Shown piece after piece: positions 7,948 to 17,165 of a stretch of 44,651 nt of DNA. The notes beneath the pieces were generated by a model. It was not told where the DNA came from and ran no database searches. It was given only the letters and a program-made list of their open reading frames with translations. Numbering within the stretch: the first letter of the stretch is position 1; every line of letters begins with the position of its first letter. The stretch is from Streptomyces regalis (GTDB lineage: Bacteria; Actinomycetota; Actinomycetes; Streptomycetales; Streptomycetaceae), in the NCBI RefSeq assembly GCF_001509475.1, contig NZ_LLZG01000276.1:1-44651 (forward strand). The letters run 5' to 3'. A program made the position numbers and the translations under genes.

Positions 7948-10284
7948 ATGACCGGGGACTACACCGACACCCAGGTGGTCGTGGTCGGCGCGGGCCCGGT
8001 CGGGCTGTTCCTCGCGGGTGAGCTCCGGCTCGCCGGCGCGGACGTGGTGGTCCTCGAGCAGCTCACCGCGCCGACCACCGAGTCGCGGGCCTCCACGCTG
8101 CACGCCCGCACCATGGAGATCCTCGACAGCCGTGGCCTGCTCACGCCGCTCGGCGACATACCGAACGAGCCGATGGGCCACTTCGGGGGAACTCCGCTCG
8201 ACCTCACACTTCCCAGCCCCTACCCGGGCCAGTGGAAGGTCCCGCAGACCCGCATCGAGGAGCTGCTCGGACAGTGGGCGAACGACCTGGGCGCGGACAT
8301 CAGGCGCGGTCACGAAGTGACCGGCCTGACCGTGACCGGGGACTACGCCGAGGCCGAAGTGCGCACCGCGGAGGGGGCAACGGCGTTCTTGCGCGCCAAG
8401 TGCGTCATCGGCTGTGACGGCGAGAACAGCGTCGTGCGCCGCCTGGGAGGCTTCGGTTTCCCCGGCGCCGACGCGGAACGCGAACTCATGCGCGCCGACG
8501 TGGCGGGCATCGACATCCCGAACCGCCGCTTCGAGCGGCTCGACGGCGGACTCGCCATCGCCGCCCGGCGCCCCGACGGAGTGACCCGGGTGATGGTGCA
8601 CGAGTTCGGAGCCCGACCCCGAGCGGAGCAGCCCCGGTTCGCGGACATCGTCGACACCTGGAAGCGCGTCACCGGGGAGGACATCAGCGGTGGCACCCCG
8701 CTGTGGGTGAACTCCTTCGGTGACGCCTCCCGGCAGGCGGACCGCTACCGTGACTACCGGCTCTTCCTTGCCGGAGACGCGGCCCACCAGCAGATGCCGA
8801 TCGGCGGCCAGGCCCTCAACCTCGGTCTGCAGGACGCCGTCAACCTTGGCTGGAAGCTGGCCGCGCAGGTGGCCGGGCGGGGCCCGGACGGCCTGCTGGA
8901 CAGCTACCACAGCGAACGGCACGCCGTCGGCCGGGAGATCCTCAGCAACATCAGGACCCAGGCGCTGCTGCTGCTCGGCCCGGCCGCCGTCGAGCCGGTC
9001 CGGCAGGTCTTCGCCGAAGTGGCCCGTGAAAGCGAGAACGTACGGACCCATCTGGCCGGAGTGATCTCCGGCCTCGACATCCGCTACGAGGTGGGGCCGG
9101 GCGAACACCCCTTGCTCGGTCGCCGGTTGCCGCACTGGCAGCTCACCACCGATGAGGGAGCCGTCACCAGCACGGCGACGCTGCGCTCCGGGCGCGGCGT
9201 CCTGCTCCTGCTGCCGGGTGACGAAGCCCGGCGCGAGGAGCTGCGCGCGGCCGCCGCACCCTGGGCCGGGCTGGTGGGCACGGTGACCGCCGACTCGTAC
9301 TCCGGCGCCGAGGCACCGCTCACCGGCGCCCTCCTGGTGCGCCCGGACGGATACATCGTCTGGGCCGACACCCCGGACACGGACCTGAAGCAGGCGCTGA
9401 AGCGCTGGTTCGGCGCGCCGCCCGCGACGTCCCGCCCCAGCCCGGCGACGCCGGTGCCGGCCACAGCAAGGGTGAACAACAACTCGTCGGCCACAGCGAC
9501 GGCGAAGAAGTGGAGAACAGACATGAACAGGCTCACGGGCAGGACCGCGCTGGTCACGGGCTCCAGCCGGGGCATGGGCCGGTCGGCCGCCATACGCCTC
9601 GCACGGGAGGGCGCGCTCGTCGCCGTCCACTACACCGCCCGCAAGGACGCGGCCGACGAGGTCGTCACCGAGATCGAGAACGACGGCGGCCGAGCCTTCA
9701 CCGTCCGTGCCGAACTCGGCGTCCCGGGCGATGTACACGAACTCTTCCTCGGCCTGGAGAGCGGCCTGCGGGAGCGCACCGGCTCCACCGACCTGGACAT
9801 TCTGGTCAACAACGCCGGTGTAATGGGCGGCGTCAAGCCCGAGGACACCACCCCGGAGAAGTTCGACGAGCTCTTCGCGGTCAACGCCAAGGCGCCGTTC
9901 TTCCTCATCCAGCGCGCGCTGAAGAACATGCCCGACGGCGGCCGCATCATCAACATCACCTCTGGGCTCACCCGGTTCGCGAACCCGGACGAGATCGCGT
10001 ACGCCATGACCAAGGGCGCCGTCGACCAGCTCGCACTGCACTTCGCGAAGTACCTCGGCCCGCGGAACATCACCATCAACTCCGTGGCCCCCGGCATCAC
10101 CCGCAACGGCAACCCTGTCTTCGACATCCCCGAGGCGGTGGAGCAGATGGCACGGCTGTCCGCCTTCAACCGAGTCGGAGAGCCGGAGGACGTCGCCGAT
10201 GTGGTGGCCTTCCTCGCCACCGACGAGGCTCGCTGGATCACCGGCTCCTTCGTCGACGCCACGGGCGGCACGCTGCTCGGCTGA
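7948..10284 (+). CDS. Fused FAD hydroxylase and SDR reductase, UrdM/PgaM type
   Basis: The 778-residue protein joins two enzymes. Residues 1 to about 490 are a class A flavin hydroxylase: GAGPVG at 14-19, IGCDGENS, and GDAAHQQMPIGGQALN. A Pro/Ala/Thr/Asn-rich linker covers about 490-525. Residues 526-778 are a short-chain dehydrogenase with TGSSRGMG at 537-544, NNAG, and a YAMTK catalytic motif. PgaM, CabM and UrdM share this arrangement and act after PgaE-type enzymes in angucycline tailoring, the SDR part reducing a ring-A/B ketone. PgaM is reported to yield a separate reductase from an internal start, and a matching site is present here at 9512-9525. A hairpin follows at 10335-10366. Confidence 0.93.
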   Translation: MTGDYTDTQVVVVGAGPVGLFLAGELRLAGADVVVLEQLTAPTTESRASTLHARTMEILDSRGLLTPLGDIPNEPMGHFGGTPLDLTLPSPYPGQWKVPQTRIEELLGQWANDLGADIRRGHEVTGLTVTGDYAEAEVRTAEGATAFLRAKCVIGCDGENSVVRRLGGFGFPGADAERELMRADVAGIDIPNRRFERLDGGLAIAARRPDGVTRVMVHEFGARPRAEQPRFADIVDTWKRVTGEDISGGTPLWVNSFGDASRQADRYRDYRLFLAGDAAHQQMPIGGQALNLGLQDAVNLGWKLAAQVAGRGPDGLLDSYHSERHAVGREILSNIRTQALLLLGPAAVEPVRQVFAEVARESENVRTHLAGVISGLDIRYEVGPGEHPLLGRRLPHWQLTTDEGAVTSTATLRSGRGVLLLLPGDEARREELRAAAAPWAGLVGTVTADSYSGAEAPLTGALLVRPDGYIVWADTPDTDLKQALKRWFGAPPATSRPSPATPVPATARVNNNSSATATAKKWRTDMNRLTGRTALVTGSSRGMGRSAAIRLAREGALVAVHYTARKDAADEVVTEIENDGGRAFTVRAELGVPGDVHELFLGLESGLRERTGSTDLDILVNNAGVMGGVKPEDTTPEKFDELFAVNAKAPFFLIQRALKNMPDGGRIINITSGLTRFANPDEIAYAMTKGAVDQLALHFAKYLGPRNITINSVAPGITRNGNPVFDIPEAVEQMARLSAFNRVGEPEDVADVVAFLATDEARWITGSFVDATGGTLLG
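9512..9525 (+). promoter_or_regulatory. Internal ribosome binding site and ATG for a separate reductase
   Basis: GGAGA at 9512-9516 lies seven bases before an ATG at 9523 that is in frame as codon 526 of the fusion and falls exactly at the start of the SDR domain. The surrounding GGAGAACAGACATG nearly repeats the start of the ketoreductase gene (GGAGAACAGACACATG at 6129-6144). Translation from here would give a free 253-residue reductase in addition to the 778-residue fusion. Confidence 0.65.
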
Positions 10285-10334
10285 ACGGCCCGCTCCGGAC
10301 GGTCGGCGTGCACCACCCCCGGCAGCGCCGATCA

Positions 10335-10366
10335 GCCGGCCGCGGACGTCGCCGCCCGCGGCCGGC
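10335..10366 (+). terminator. Hairpin after the fused oxygenase-reductase gene
   Basis: GCCGGCCGCGG at 10335-10345 pairs perfectly over 11 bp with CCGCGGCCGGC at 10356-10366, with a 10-base loop. It lies 50 bp after the stop and 57 bp before the exporter start. There is no T tract. It probably ends or attenuates the core operon transcript. Confidence 0.55.
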
Positions 10367-10422
10367 CACCCCACTCGCTCCTCAGCTCTCCCTCCACCCA
10401 ACCCCTACGCCGAGACGGGACC

Positions 10423-11868
10423 ATGACGCCTTCGACGACGCCCCGCGGCACGGGGTCGGCCCCGGCCAATGTGCCCTGGAGCCCCGCCCTCTGGGGGCTG
10501 CTGCTCGTGCTCGCCGGCAATATGCTCATCGACGCCCTTGAAGTGTCCGTGGCCCTGGTGGCACTGCCTGCCATCGGCGCCGATCTGGACCTCGCGGCAT
10601 CCCAACTGCACTGGGTGGTCTCCGGGTTCGCCGTCGGATTCGGCGGTCTGCTGCTCTTCGGCGGCCGCGCGGTGAAGCTCCTGGGCCGCAGACCCGTCTA
10701 TCTGGCGGCGCTGCTCGTGTTCTCCGCCGCGTCCCTCGTGGGCGCGCTCGCCGACAGTGCGGCCCTGCTCGTCGCCACCCGTTTCGTCAAGGGATTCTGC
10801 GCGGCGCTCACCGCACCCACCGGGCTCGCCATCATCGCGTCCACGTTCCCCGAAGGGCCGGCACGCAGTCGCGCACTGTCCGTCTACTCGCTGTTCGGCG
10901 CCAGTGGGTTCTCCGCGGGACTGCTTCTGTCCGGAGCGCTGACCGAGGTGAGCTGGCGCTGGACCTTCGCCGCTCCGGCCCCGGTGGCCCTGGTGCTCTT
11001 TGTCGCCGGACTCCGGCTGATCCCACGCGACCGACCCGACCCCGGTATCCCACGGCGCTACGACGTCGCGGGCGCCCTCAGCCTCACCGGCGCGATGCTG
11101 GCGCTGGTGTACACGATCGCCTCCGGGCCGGGCGGCGACTGGGACCATCCGCGCACCATCGGTGCCTTCGTGCTCGCCGCGTTGCTCACGGCCCTCTTCC
11201 TCCGCGTCGAACTCACCGTGGAGCAGCCCCTGTTGCGCCTGGAGCTGTTCGCCCACGGGGCGCTGATGCGCTCCGCACTGGGCGCCGGCGCGCTCAACGG
11301 CTCGTATCTGGGACTACTTCTGGTCGGCACCCTGCACCTCCAGCAAAGGGCCGGATGGAGCCCCTTGGAGACCGGCCTCGCCTTCCTCCCGGCCGCCGCG
11401 CCGCTCGCCCTCACGGCACTCTGGTCGGGCCGGATCGTGGCCCGGTTCGGCGCCGCCCGGCTGATTGCGGCGGGCGCCCTGGCCGCACCGCTCGGCTATC
11501 TGCTGTACCCACGCGGCGGCTCGGCCGCCGTGCACTACACCACCGACGTCCTGCCCACCATGCTGCTCGTCGGCGCCGCGTTCGTCCTCGCCTTCACCGC
11601 CTTCCACGTACAGGCCACCGGCGCGGTACCGGACGGCCGGCAGGAGGCGGCCGGAGGGCTGTACCAGACCGCCGTCCAGCTGGGGGCGGCTCTCATGACC
11701 GCGCTCTGTGCCGCCCTTTACCCGGTGGGCACCGGAGCGGTGCTCCGGCTGATCACGACCGTCGGCCTGTTCGGCCTGGCCGTCGCCCTCTTCGGGCTCG
11801 TACCGCGAAAGGCGGCGCAACCAGGCGCCCCCACCACCCCGGATGAAAGGAAACCCCATGTCGAATGA
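10423..11868 (+). CDS. MFS drug exporter (DHA2/QacA-like)
   Basis: The 481-residue integral membrane protein has about 12-14 hydrophobic helices. After helix 1 come the acidic LIDALEVSVALVALPAIGADL and WVVSGFAVGFGGLLLFGGRAVKLLGRR segments typical of proton-driven multidrug exporters. UrdJ- and LanJ-type transporters hold the same position after urdM/lanM and provide self-resistance by exporting the product. GAGACGGGA precedes the ATG. The 3' end overlaps the FMN reductase gene by 11 bases, so the two are co-transcribed. Confidence 0.88.
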   Translation: MTPSTTPRGTGSAPANVPWSPALWGLLLVLAGNMLIDALEVSVALVALPAIGADLDLAASQLHWVVSGFAVGFGGLLLFGGRAVKLLGRRPVYLAALLVFSAASLVGALADSAALLVATRFVKGFCAALTAPTGLAIIASTFPEGPARSRALSVYSLFGASGFSAGLLLSGALTEVSWRWTFAAPAPVALVLFVAGLRLIPRDRPDPGIPRRYDVAGALSLTGAMLALVYTIASGPGGDWDHPRTIGAFVLAALLTALFLRVELTVEQPLLRLELFAHGALMRSALGAGALNGSYLGLLLVGTLHLQQRAGWSPLETGLAFLPAAAPLALTALWSGRIVARFGAARLIAAGALAAPLGYLLYPRGGSAAVHYTTDVLPTMLLVGAAFVLAFTAFHVQATGAVPDGRQEAAGGLYQTAVQLGAALMTALCAALYPVGTGAVLRLITTVGLFGLAVALFGLVPRKAAQPGAPTTPDERKPHVE

Positions 11869-12442
11869 GCCTCTGCGGCTCGCGGTCATCGTCAGCAGCA
11901 TGCGCGAAGGCCGGTTCGGTCCCGTGGTCGGCGAGTGGTTCGCCGGGCAAGCCAGGGAACGCGGGGACCTGACGGTCGATGTCATCGACCTGGCGGACCA
12001 CGAGCTGCCGGCCGCCCTCTCGCACAACCCGTCGCCGGAGGTCGCCGAAGCGCTGTCCAAGGTGTCGCCCCGCTTGGCGGAGGCCGACGCGTTCGTGGTG
12101 GTGACGCCGGAGTACAACCGCAGCTTCCCGGCCTCGCTCAAGCACCTCATCGACTGGCACTACACCCAGTGGCGCGCCAAGCCGGTCGGTTTCGTCTCCT
12201 ACGGCGGCCTGTCCGGCGGCCTGCGTGCGGTGGAGCAGCTGCGACCCGTCTACGCCGAGATGCACGCGGTCACCGTCCGCGACGTCGTCAGTTTCCACAC
12301 CGCGTGGGAGCGGTTCGGCGAGGACGGCAACCCGGTGGACGAGACGGGCCCGGCCGGCGCCGCCAAGGTGCTGCTCGACCAACTCGCCTGGTGGGGCACG
12401 GTGCTGCGGGAGGGCCGCACCAAGCGCCCGTACCAGGCCTGA
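11858..12442 (+). CDS. NADPH-dependent FMN reductase (copy 1)
   Basis: The 194-residue flavodoxin-fold protein belongs to the NADPH-dependent FMN reductase family. TPEYNRSFPASLKHLIDW (about residues 84-101) and SYGGLSGGLRA (about 112-122) are the flavin-binding signatures. Such enzymes supply reduced FMN/FAD to partner oxygenases or reduce quinones. A close paralogue is encoded at 15991. One of the two may serve the tandem ABM oxygenase at 18703-19374, as JadY does for JadG. ATG 11858 was preferred over 11843 because AAAGGAAA lies in front of it. Confidence 0.88.
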   Translation: MSNEPLRLAVIVSSMREGRFGPVVGEWFAGQARERGDLTVDVIDLADHELPAALSHNPSPEVAEALSKVSPRLAEADAFVVVTPEYNRSFPASLKHLIDWHYTQWRAKPVGFVSYGGLSGGLRAVEQLRPVYAEMHAVTVRDVVSFHTAWERFGEDGNPVDETGPAGAAKVLLDQLAWWGTVLREGRTKRPYQA

Positions 12443-12463
12443 CGGCGGATCTGACAGGACACC

Positions 12464-12505
12464 GGGCCGGAGATGTGGGTGACACGTGCCGCGCGTCTCC
12501 GGCCC
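12464..12505 (+). repeat. Inverted repeat before the second ACP gene
   Basis: GGGCCGGAGA at 12464-12473 pairs perfectly with TCTCCGGCCC at 12496-12505 across a 22-base loop. It lies between the FMN reductase stop and the ribosome site of the next gene. It could be an operator, an attenuator or a weak terminator. Confidence 0.4.
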
Positions 12506-12523
12506 CCGGACTTGGGAAAGACC

Positions 12524-12910
12524 ATGACAGCGAACCGTACGGTGCGGGCTGCCCGCCCCTGCACGGCCGCAGGCCAGGTGACCGTGCCCGACCGGGCCGC
12601 CCTGGCCACGGCCGGCCGCGCCGAGCGCACTCGGATGCTCGACGGCTACGTACGCCAGGAGCTCGGCTGGGTCCTTGGCATCGCCCCGCACCTGGTGGAC
12701 ACCACGGGGCGCCCGATGAGCAGCCTGGGCATCGGGTCCATAGCAGGGCTCGAACTGCAGCACCGCATGGAGGCGGCGTTGCACGTCGAGCTGAATCTGC
12801 AGATGCTGCTGCTCGCCAACAGCGCGGCCGAGCTGGTCGACTGCCTGGCCGGGCAGCTCGGACCACGCGAGGAGGCCGCGCACCGGCACGTCCCGGCGGA
12901 CTCGGCATGA
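12524..12910 (+). CDS. Discrete acyl carrier protein of type I PKS character
   Basis: The 128-residue protein has a disordered N-terminal region of about 30 residues and then a PP-binding domain. The attachment segment reads MSSLGIGSIAGLELQHRMEAAL, with Ser72 in the position of the phosphopantetheinylated serine. It resembles the LGxDSLxAVELRNRLE motif of modular PKS carrier domains rather than the type II ACP at 5749. The Asp before the serine, nearly invariant in that family, is Gly here. It overlaps the PPTase start (ATGA, 12907-12910), so carrier and activating enzyme are translationally coupled. Its cargo is unknown. ATG 12524 follows GGGAAAG. Confidence 0.75.
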   Translation: MTANRTVRAARPCTAAGQVTVPDRAALATAGRAERTRMLDGYVRQELGWVLGIAPHLVDTTGRPMSSLGIGSIAGLELQHRMEAALHVELNLQMLLLANSAAELVDCLAGQLGPREEAAHRHVPADSA

Positions 12911-13776
12911 CGAGCACCATCGCGCAGGGCACCCACCCCGTAGCGGACCCGTCCGGCAGCCTCGCGGGGGAGTACACCGTCGCCCTGGGCCGGCTCGACC
13001 TGTGGCTGGTGCGCCCTCCCGAGGAGCGCGCCGCCGGGCTGGACTGCTCGGAACTCGACGAGGGCGAGCGGCGCAGAGCCGCCTCGTTCATCCGCCCGGC
13101 CGACGGACTGCTCTACGCGGCCGCCCACGTTGCGTTGCGTCGGCTGCTCGGCCGCTACACCGGTATCGCGCCGCAGGACGTACGGTTCGTCCGCGAGCCG
13201 TGCCCCGGCTGCGGCGGGGCACACGGCCGCCCCGCAGTGGCGGCCGCGCCGCTGCACTTCTCCCTCTCGCACAGCAGCGGGGTCGCCCTGGTGGGCGTGG
13301 CGGCGGTGCCGCTCGGCGTCGACGTGGAGCGGCTGCCGCGCCCAGAGGCGGTCGAGGTGTGCACTCCGGCGCTGCACCCGGACGAGCAGGCCGAGCTGGC
13401 TGCCGCAGGCGACGCGCAGCGCGGGCCGCTCTTCGGCCGGATCTGGACCCGCAAGGAGGCCTTCCTCAAGGGCATTGGCACCGGCCTGAGCCGCTCCCCG
13501 GCCGAGGACTACCTCGGCGTGGACACCACCCGGCACCCGTCCGGCTGGACGGTGGTCGACGTTCCCTGCGACGACACCCACGCGGCCGCGGTCGCGGTGC
13601 GGGGGGCCGCCCCCCTCTCGGTCAACGTCCGTCGGCTGGCGCAGGAGTGGCTCGGCGCGGGCGGCGGTACCTGTGCGGACCCCACCGACCAGGGCGCCGC
13701 CGATCCCCCCCCGACCACCCCTGACATCCCAGGTGAGCGCTCTCCCGAGCCGTTCACCACGGCTCTCGCCTGCTGA
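12907..13776 (+). CDS. Sfp-type 4'-phosphopantetheinyl transferase
   Basis: The product has 289 residues. The two family signatures are GVDVER (Asp139, Glu141, magnesium binding) and IWTRKEAFLKGIG (residues 179-191, with Glu184 and Lys188). It transfers phosphopantetheine from CoA to carrier protein serines and should activate the ACP at 5749 and perhaps the ACP just upstream. A CPGCGG cysteine-rich segment (about 99-104) and a Pro-rich C-terminal tail of about 40 residues lie outside the conserved core. Cluster-borne PPTases also occur in the jadomycin cluster (JadM). Confidence 0.9.
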   Translation: MTSTIAQGTHPVADPSGSLAGEYTVALGRLDLWLVRPPEERAAGLDCSELDEGERRRAASFIRPADGLLYAAAHVALRRLLGRYTGIAPQDVRFVREPCPGCGGAHGRPAVAAAPLHFSLSHSSGVALVGVAAVPLGVDVERLPRPEAVEVCTPALHPDEQAELAAAGDAQRGPLFGRIWTRKEAFLKGIGTGLSRSPAEDYLGVDTTRHPSGWTVVDVPCDDTHAAAVAVRGAAPLSVNVRRLAQEWLGAGGGTCADPTDQGAADPPPTTPDIPGERSPEPFTTALAC

Positions 13777-13799
13777 CCGATGACAAGGACGTGATCAGG

Positions 13800-13958
13800 A
13801 TGACCCGCACCGCTTTCGTCTTCCCCGGCCCGGGGACCCAGCACGTGGACGGTCTGATCCGCCGGATCCTGCCGGACGCCCGCGTCCACGCCACCGGCAC
13901 CGTCCGCCAACTCGCGCTGACCGCCGACGCATTGACTCCCTCGGTCATCGCCGGCTGA
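13800..13958 (+). pseudogene. Truncated malonyl-CoA:ACP acyltransferase remnant
   Basis: A 52-codon frame from ATG 13800 to TGA 13956-13958 encodes a peptide that starts TAFVFPGPGTQ, clearly related to the FPGQGSQ motif at the N-terminus of FabD/MAT acyltransferases. It ends LALTADALTPSVIAG, resembling the segment that leads into the catalytic GHSLGE motif, but stops exactly before the nucleophilic serine. About 40 residues normally between the two segments are missing. AAGGA at 13785-13789 lies 10 bases before the ATG, so it may still be translated. It lies between the PPTase and the carboxylase beta subunit, a sensible place for a malonyltransferase. A genuine small protein cannot be excluded. 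Confidence 0.55.
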
Positions 13959-14030
13959 GGCCCGGAACCCGGACCCGCCTTGGCGGCCGTAGCCGTCCGA
14001 CCACCGACCCACGAGAGAGTGGCCACCACC

Positions 14031-15593
<1,563 letters not shown>

Positions 15594-15607
15594 CGAAAGG
15601 CCCAGCC

Positions 15608-15823
15608 ATGAGTGACCCCCACGCCCCGTCCTCGGCGTTCTTCCGGATCGAGAAGGGCAACCCCGACGCGGCGGAACTGGCCGCGCTCACCGCGGTACTC
15701 CTGGCGCGCGGAGCGGCCGACGCGGAGGCACCGGTCGAGCGGCCGCGGGTCGCCGCAGGCTGGTCCGGCCCCGCGAGGCCCGCTGCGCACCACCTGCCGC
15801 GCAGCTGGCGCACCGCCGCCTAG
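15608..15823 (+). CDS. Acyl-CoA carboxylase epsilon subunit
   Basis: This 71-residue protein has the AccE pattern: an N-terminal FFRIEKGNPDAAELAALTAVLLA helix segment, a variable Ala/Glu-rich middle, and a C-terminal W ... PRSWR segment. In Streptomyces the epsilon chain stimulates the alpha/beta carboxylase complex. It directly follows the beta subunit gene, the usual arrangement. Confidence 0.85.
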   Translation: MSDPHAPSSAFFRIEKGNPDAAELAALTAVLLARGAADAEAPVERPRVAAGWSGPARPAAHHLPRSWRTAA

Positions 15824-15855
15824 ACCGCACGCATGTCAAGTGTCGGACACGGTCT

Positions 15856-15873
15856 TCAACTCCTCGTCAACTC
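15856..15873 (+). promoter_or_regulatory. Possible SARP-type direct repeat
   Basis: The heptamer TCAACTC occurs at 15856-15862 and again at 15867-15873, an 11-bp spacing as in SARP activator sites. A short palindrome GTGTC-G-GACAC precedes it at 15840-15850. No clear -10 is seen at the expected distance, so the call is tentative. It lies in the 167-bp gap before the operon starting at 15991. Confidence 0.3.
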
Positions 15874-15923
15874 AATTGCCTCCCGCAGTGAGGCTGAAGA
15901 GGGTTGTTTCCAGTGCCCGGTGC

Positions 15924-15953
15924 ACGGGCTCCGACAGGCCGATGTGAGCCCGT
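15924..15953 (+). repeat. Inverted repeat before the second FMN reductase gene
   Basis: ACGGGCTC at 15924-15931 pairs perfectly with GAGCCCGT at 15946-15953 over a 14-base loop. It may be a weak terminator for the carboxylase transcript or an operator for the following operon. Confidence 0.35.
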
Positions 15954-15990
15954 CACAGGCCATTCCCTGCGTTTGCGAGAGAGATTTCCC

Positions 15991-16584
15991 ATGACTGAGA
16001 ACCCCATCAAGCTCGCCGTGCTCGTCGGGAGTGTGCGTGACGCCCGTTTCGGCCCGACGGTGGCCAACTGGTTCGTCCAACAGGCCGAGCGGCACCAGAG
16101 CGTGAGCGTGGACCTGGTGGACCTGGCGGATTTCCCGCTACCGCTGCAGATGCCGGACTTCGGCCGGCGGCCCGCCCCCGAGGTCCACGCGACCCGCGAG
16201 CGCCTCGGCGCCCGCCTCGCGGCGGCGGACGCCTTCGCCGTGGTGACGCCCGAGTACAACCACACCTTCTCTCCGTCGCTGAGCAACACCATCAACTGGT
16301 ATCTGGACGAGTGGACCGCCAAGCCGGTCGGACTCATCTCGTACGGGGGAGTGGGCGGCGGACTGCGCGCCGCCGAGCACCTGCGGCAGGTGTTCGCCGA
16401 GGTGCATGCCACCACCGTGCGCGACACGCTCAGCTTCCACAATGCCTGGACGCAGTTCGGCACCGCCGACGAGCCGGTGAGTCCGGAGGGCAGCGAAGCG
16501 GCCGCCAAGTCCCTGCTCGACCAGCTGACGTGGTGGGGGAACGCCCTGCGTGCGGCCCGCGCCGCACACCCGTACAAGCGCTGA
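15991..16584 (+). CDS. NADPH-dependent FMN reductase (copy 2)
   Basis: The 197-residue flavodoxin-fold reductase is a clear paralogue of the protein at 11858. VVTPEYNHTFSPSLSNTINWY and SYGGVGGGLRAAEHLRQVFAE are the shared signatures, and both end in W-W-G-x-x-L-R ... HPY/RPY. It probably generates reduced flavin for an oxygenase or reduces a quinone intermediate. It heads an apparent operon with the SnoaL-like, SCO6745-like and epimerase genes. GAGAGAGA at 15977-15984 precedes the ATG. Confidence 0.87.
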   Translation: MTENPIKLAVLVGSVRDARFGPTVANWFVQQAERHQSVSVDLVDLADFPLPLQMPDFGRRPAPEVHATRERLGARLAAADAFAVVTPEYNHTFSPSLSNTINWYLDEWTAKPVGLISYGGVGGGLRAAEHLRQVFAEVHATTVRDTLSFHNAWTQFGTADEPVSPEGSEAAAKSLLDQLTWWGNALRAARAAHPYKR

Positions 16585-16620
16585 CGTACCGCTTCCGATG
16601 ACCGCAAGCGAGGAAACGCC

Positions 16621-17130
16621 ATGACGGCACCCGTGACCGAGACCGCCGGACCCGAATTCACAGAACAGCTGAGGAACTTGGTCGACCGGACCGAGATTTC
16701 GGAGCTCGTCGACCGCTACACCATTCTCCTGGACACCCAGGACGAGAGCGACGTCGACCCGGACTGGCCCCGGCGGATCTTCACCGAGGACTGCCGGCTC
16801 ACCTACCCGATAGGCGGGCACACCGGATGGGCCGGCCTGGCGGAATTCCACCGCGAGGCGAAGCAGAAGTTCACCGCGACCCATCACCTCAGCGGGAACC
16901 ACGCCATCGTGCTCGACGGCGACCGGGCGGACGTGCGGTTCCACATGGTGGCCACCCACGTCCACCGACCCGAGACGCGCCGGGCCGCGCGGACGGATCC
17001 CGGGCCGCTGTTCTCCATCGGCGGCCACTACGCGGGTGAGGCCGTGCGAACCGACGACGGCTGGCGCTTCAGCAACTGGTCGTTCCAGGTCGTGTGGACC
17101 GCAGGGGTGGGCCCTGCGGAACTGCCATGA
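16621..17130 (+). CDS. SnoaL-like (NTF2 fold) protein, copy 1
   Basis: The 169-residue protein fits the SnoaL-like/ketosteroid-isomerase superfamily: LVDRTEISELVDRYTILLDTQD helix at about 18-40, FTEDCRLTYP, a HHLSGNHAIVLDGDRADV central strand pair, and GGHYAGEAVRTDDGWRFSNWSFQVVWT at the C-terminus. Members cyclise, hydroxylate or dehydrate polyketide intermediates. A paralogue is encoded at 32113. Its stop overlaps an in-frame ATG of the next frame (17127). GAGGAAA precedes the ATG. The reaction cannot be assigned. Confidence 0.78.
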   Translation: MTAPVTETAGPEFTEQLRNLVDRTEISELVDRYTILLDTQDESDVDPDWPRRIFTEDCRLTYPIGGHTGWAGLAEFHREAKQKFTATHHLSGNHAIVLDGDRADVRFHMVATHVHRPETRRAARTDPGPLFSIGGHYAGEAVRTDDGWRFSNWSFQVVWTAGVGPAELP

Positions 17131-17165
17131 CCGACACAGCAGCGCAGGAACGGGAGTCCTCGAAC

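Noticed and set aside
7924..10401. 825-codon minus-strand frame opposite the oxygenase-reductase fusion
   Set aside because: The plus strand encodes a protein with intact FAD and SDR motifs over the same span; the minus frame has no recognisable domain.
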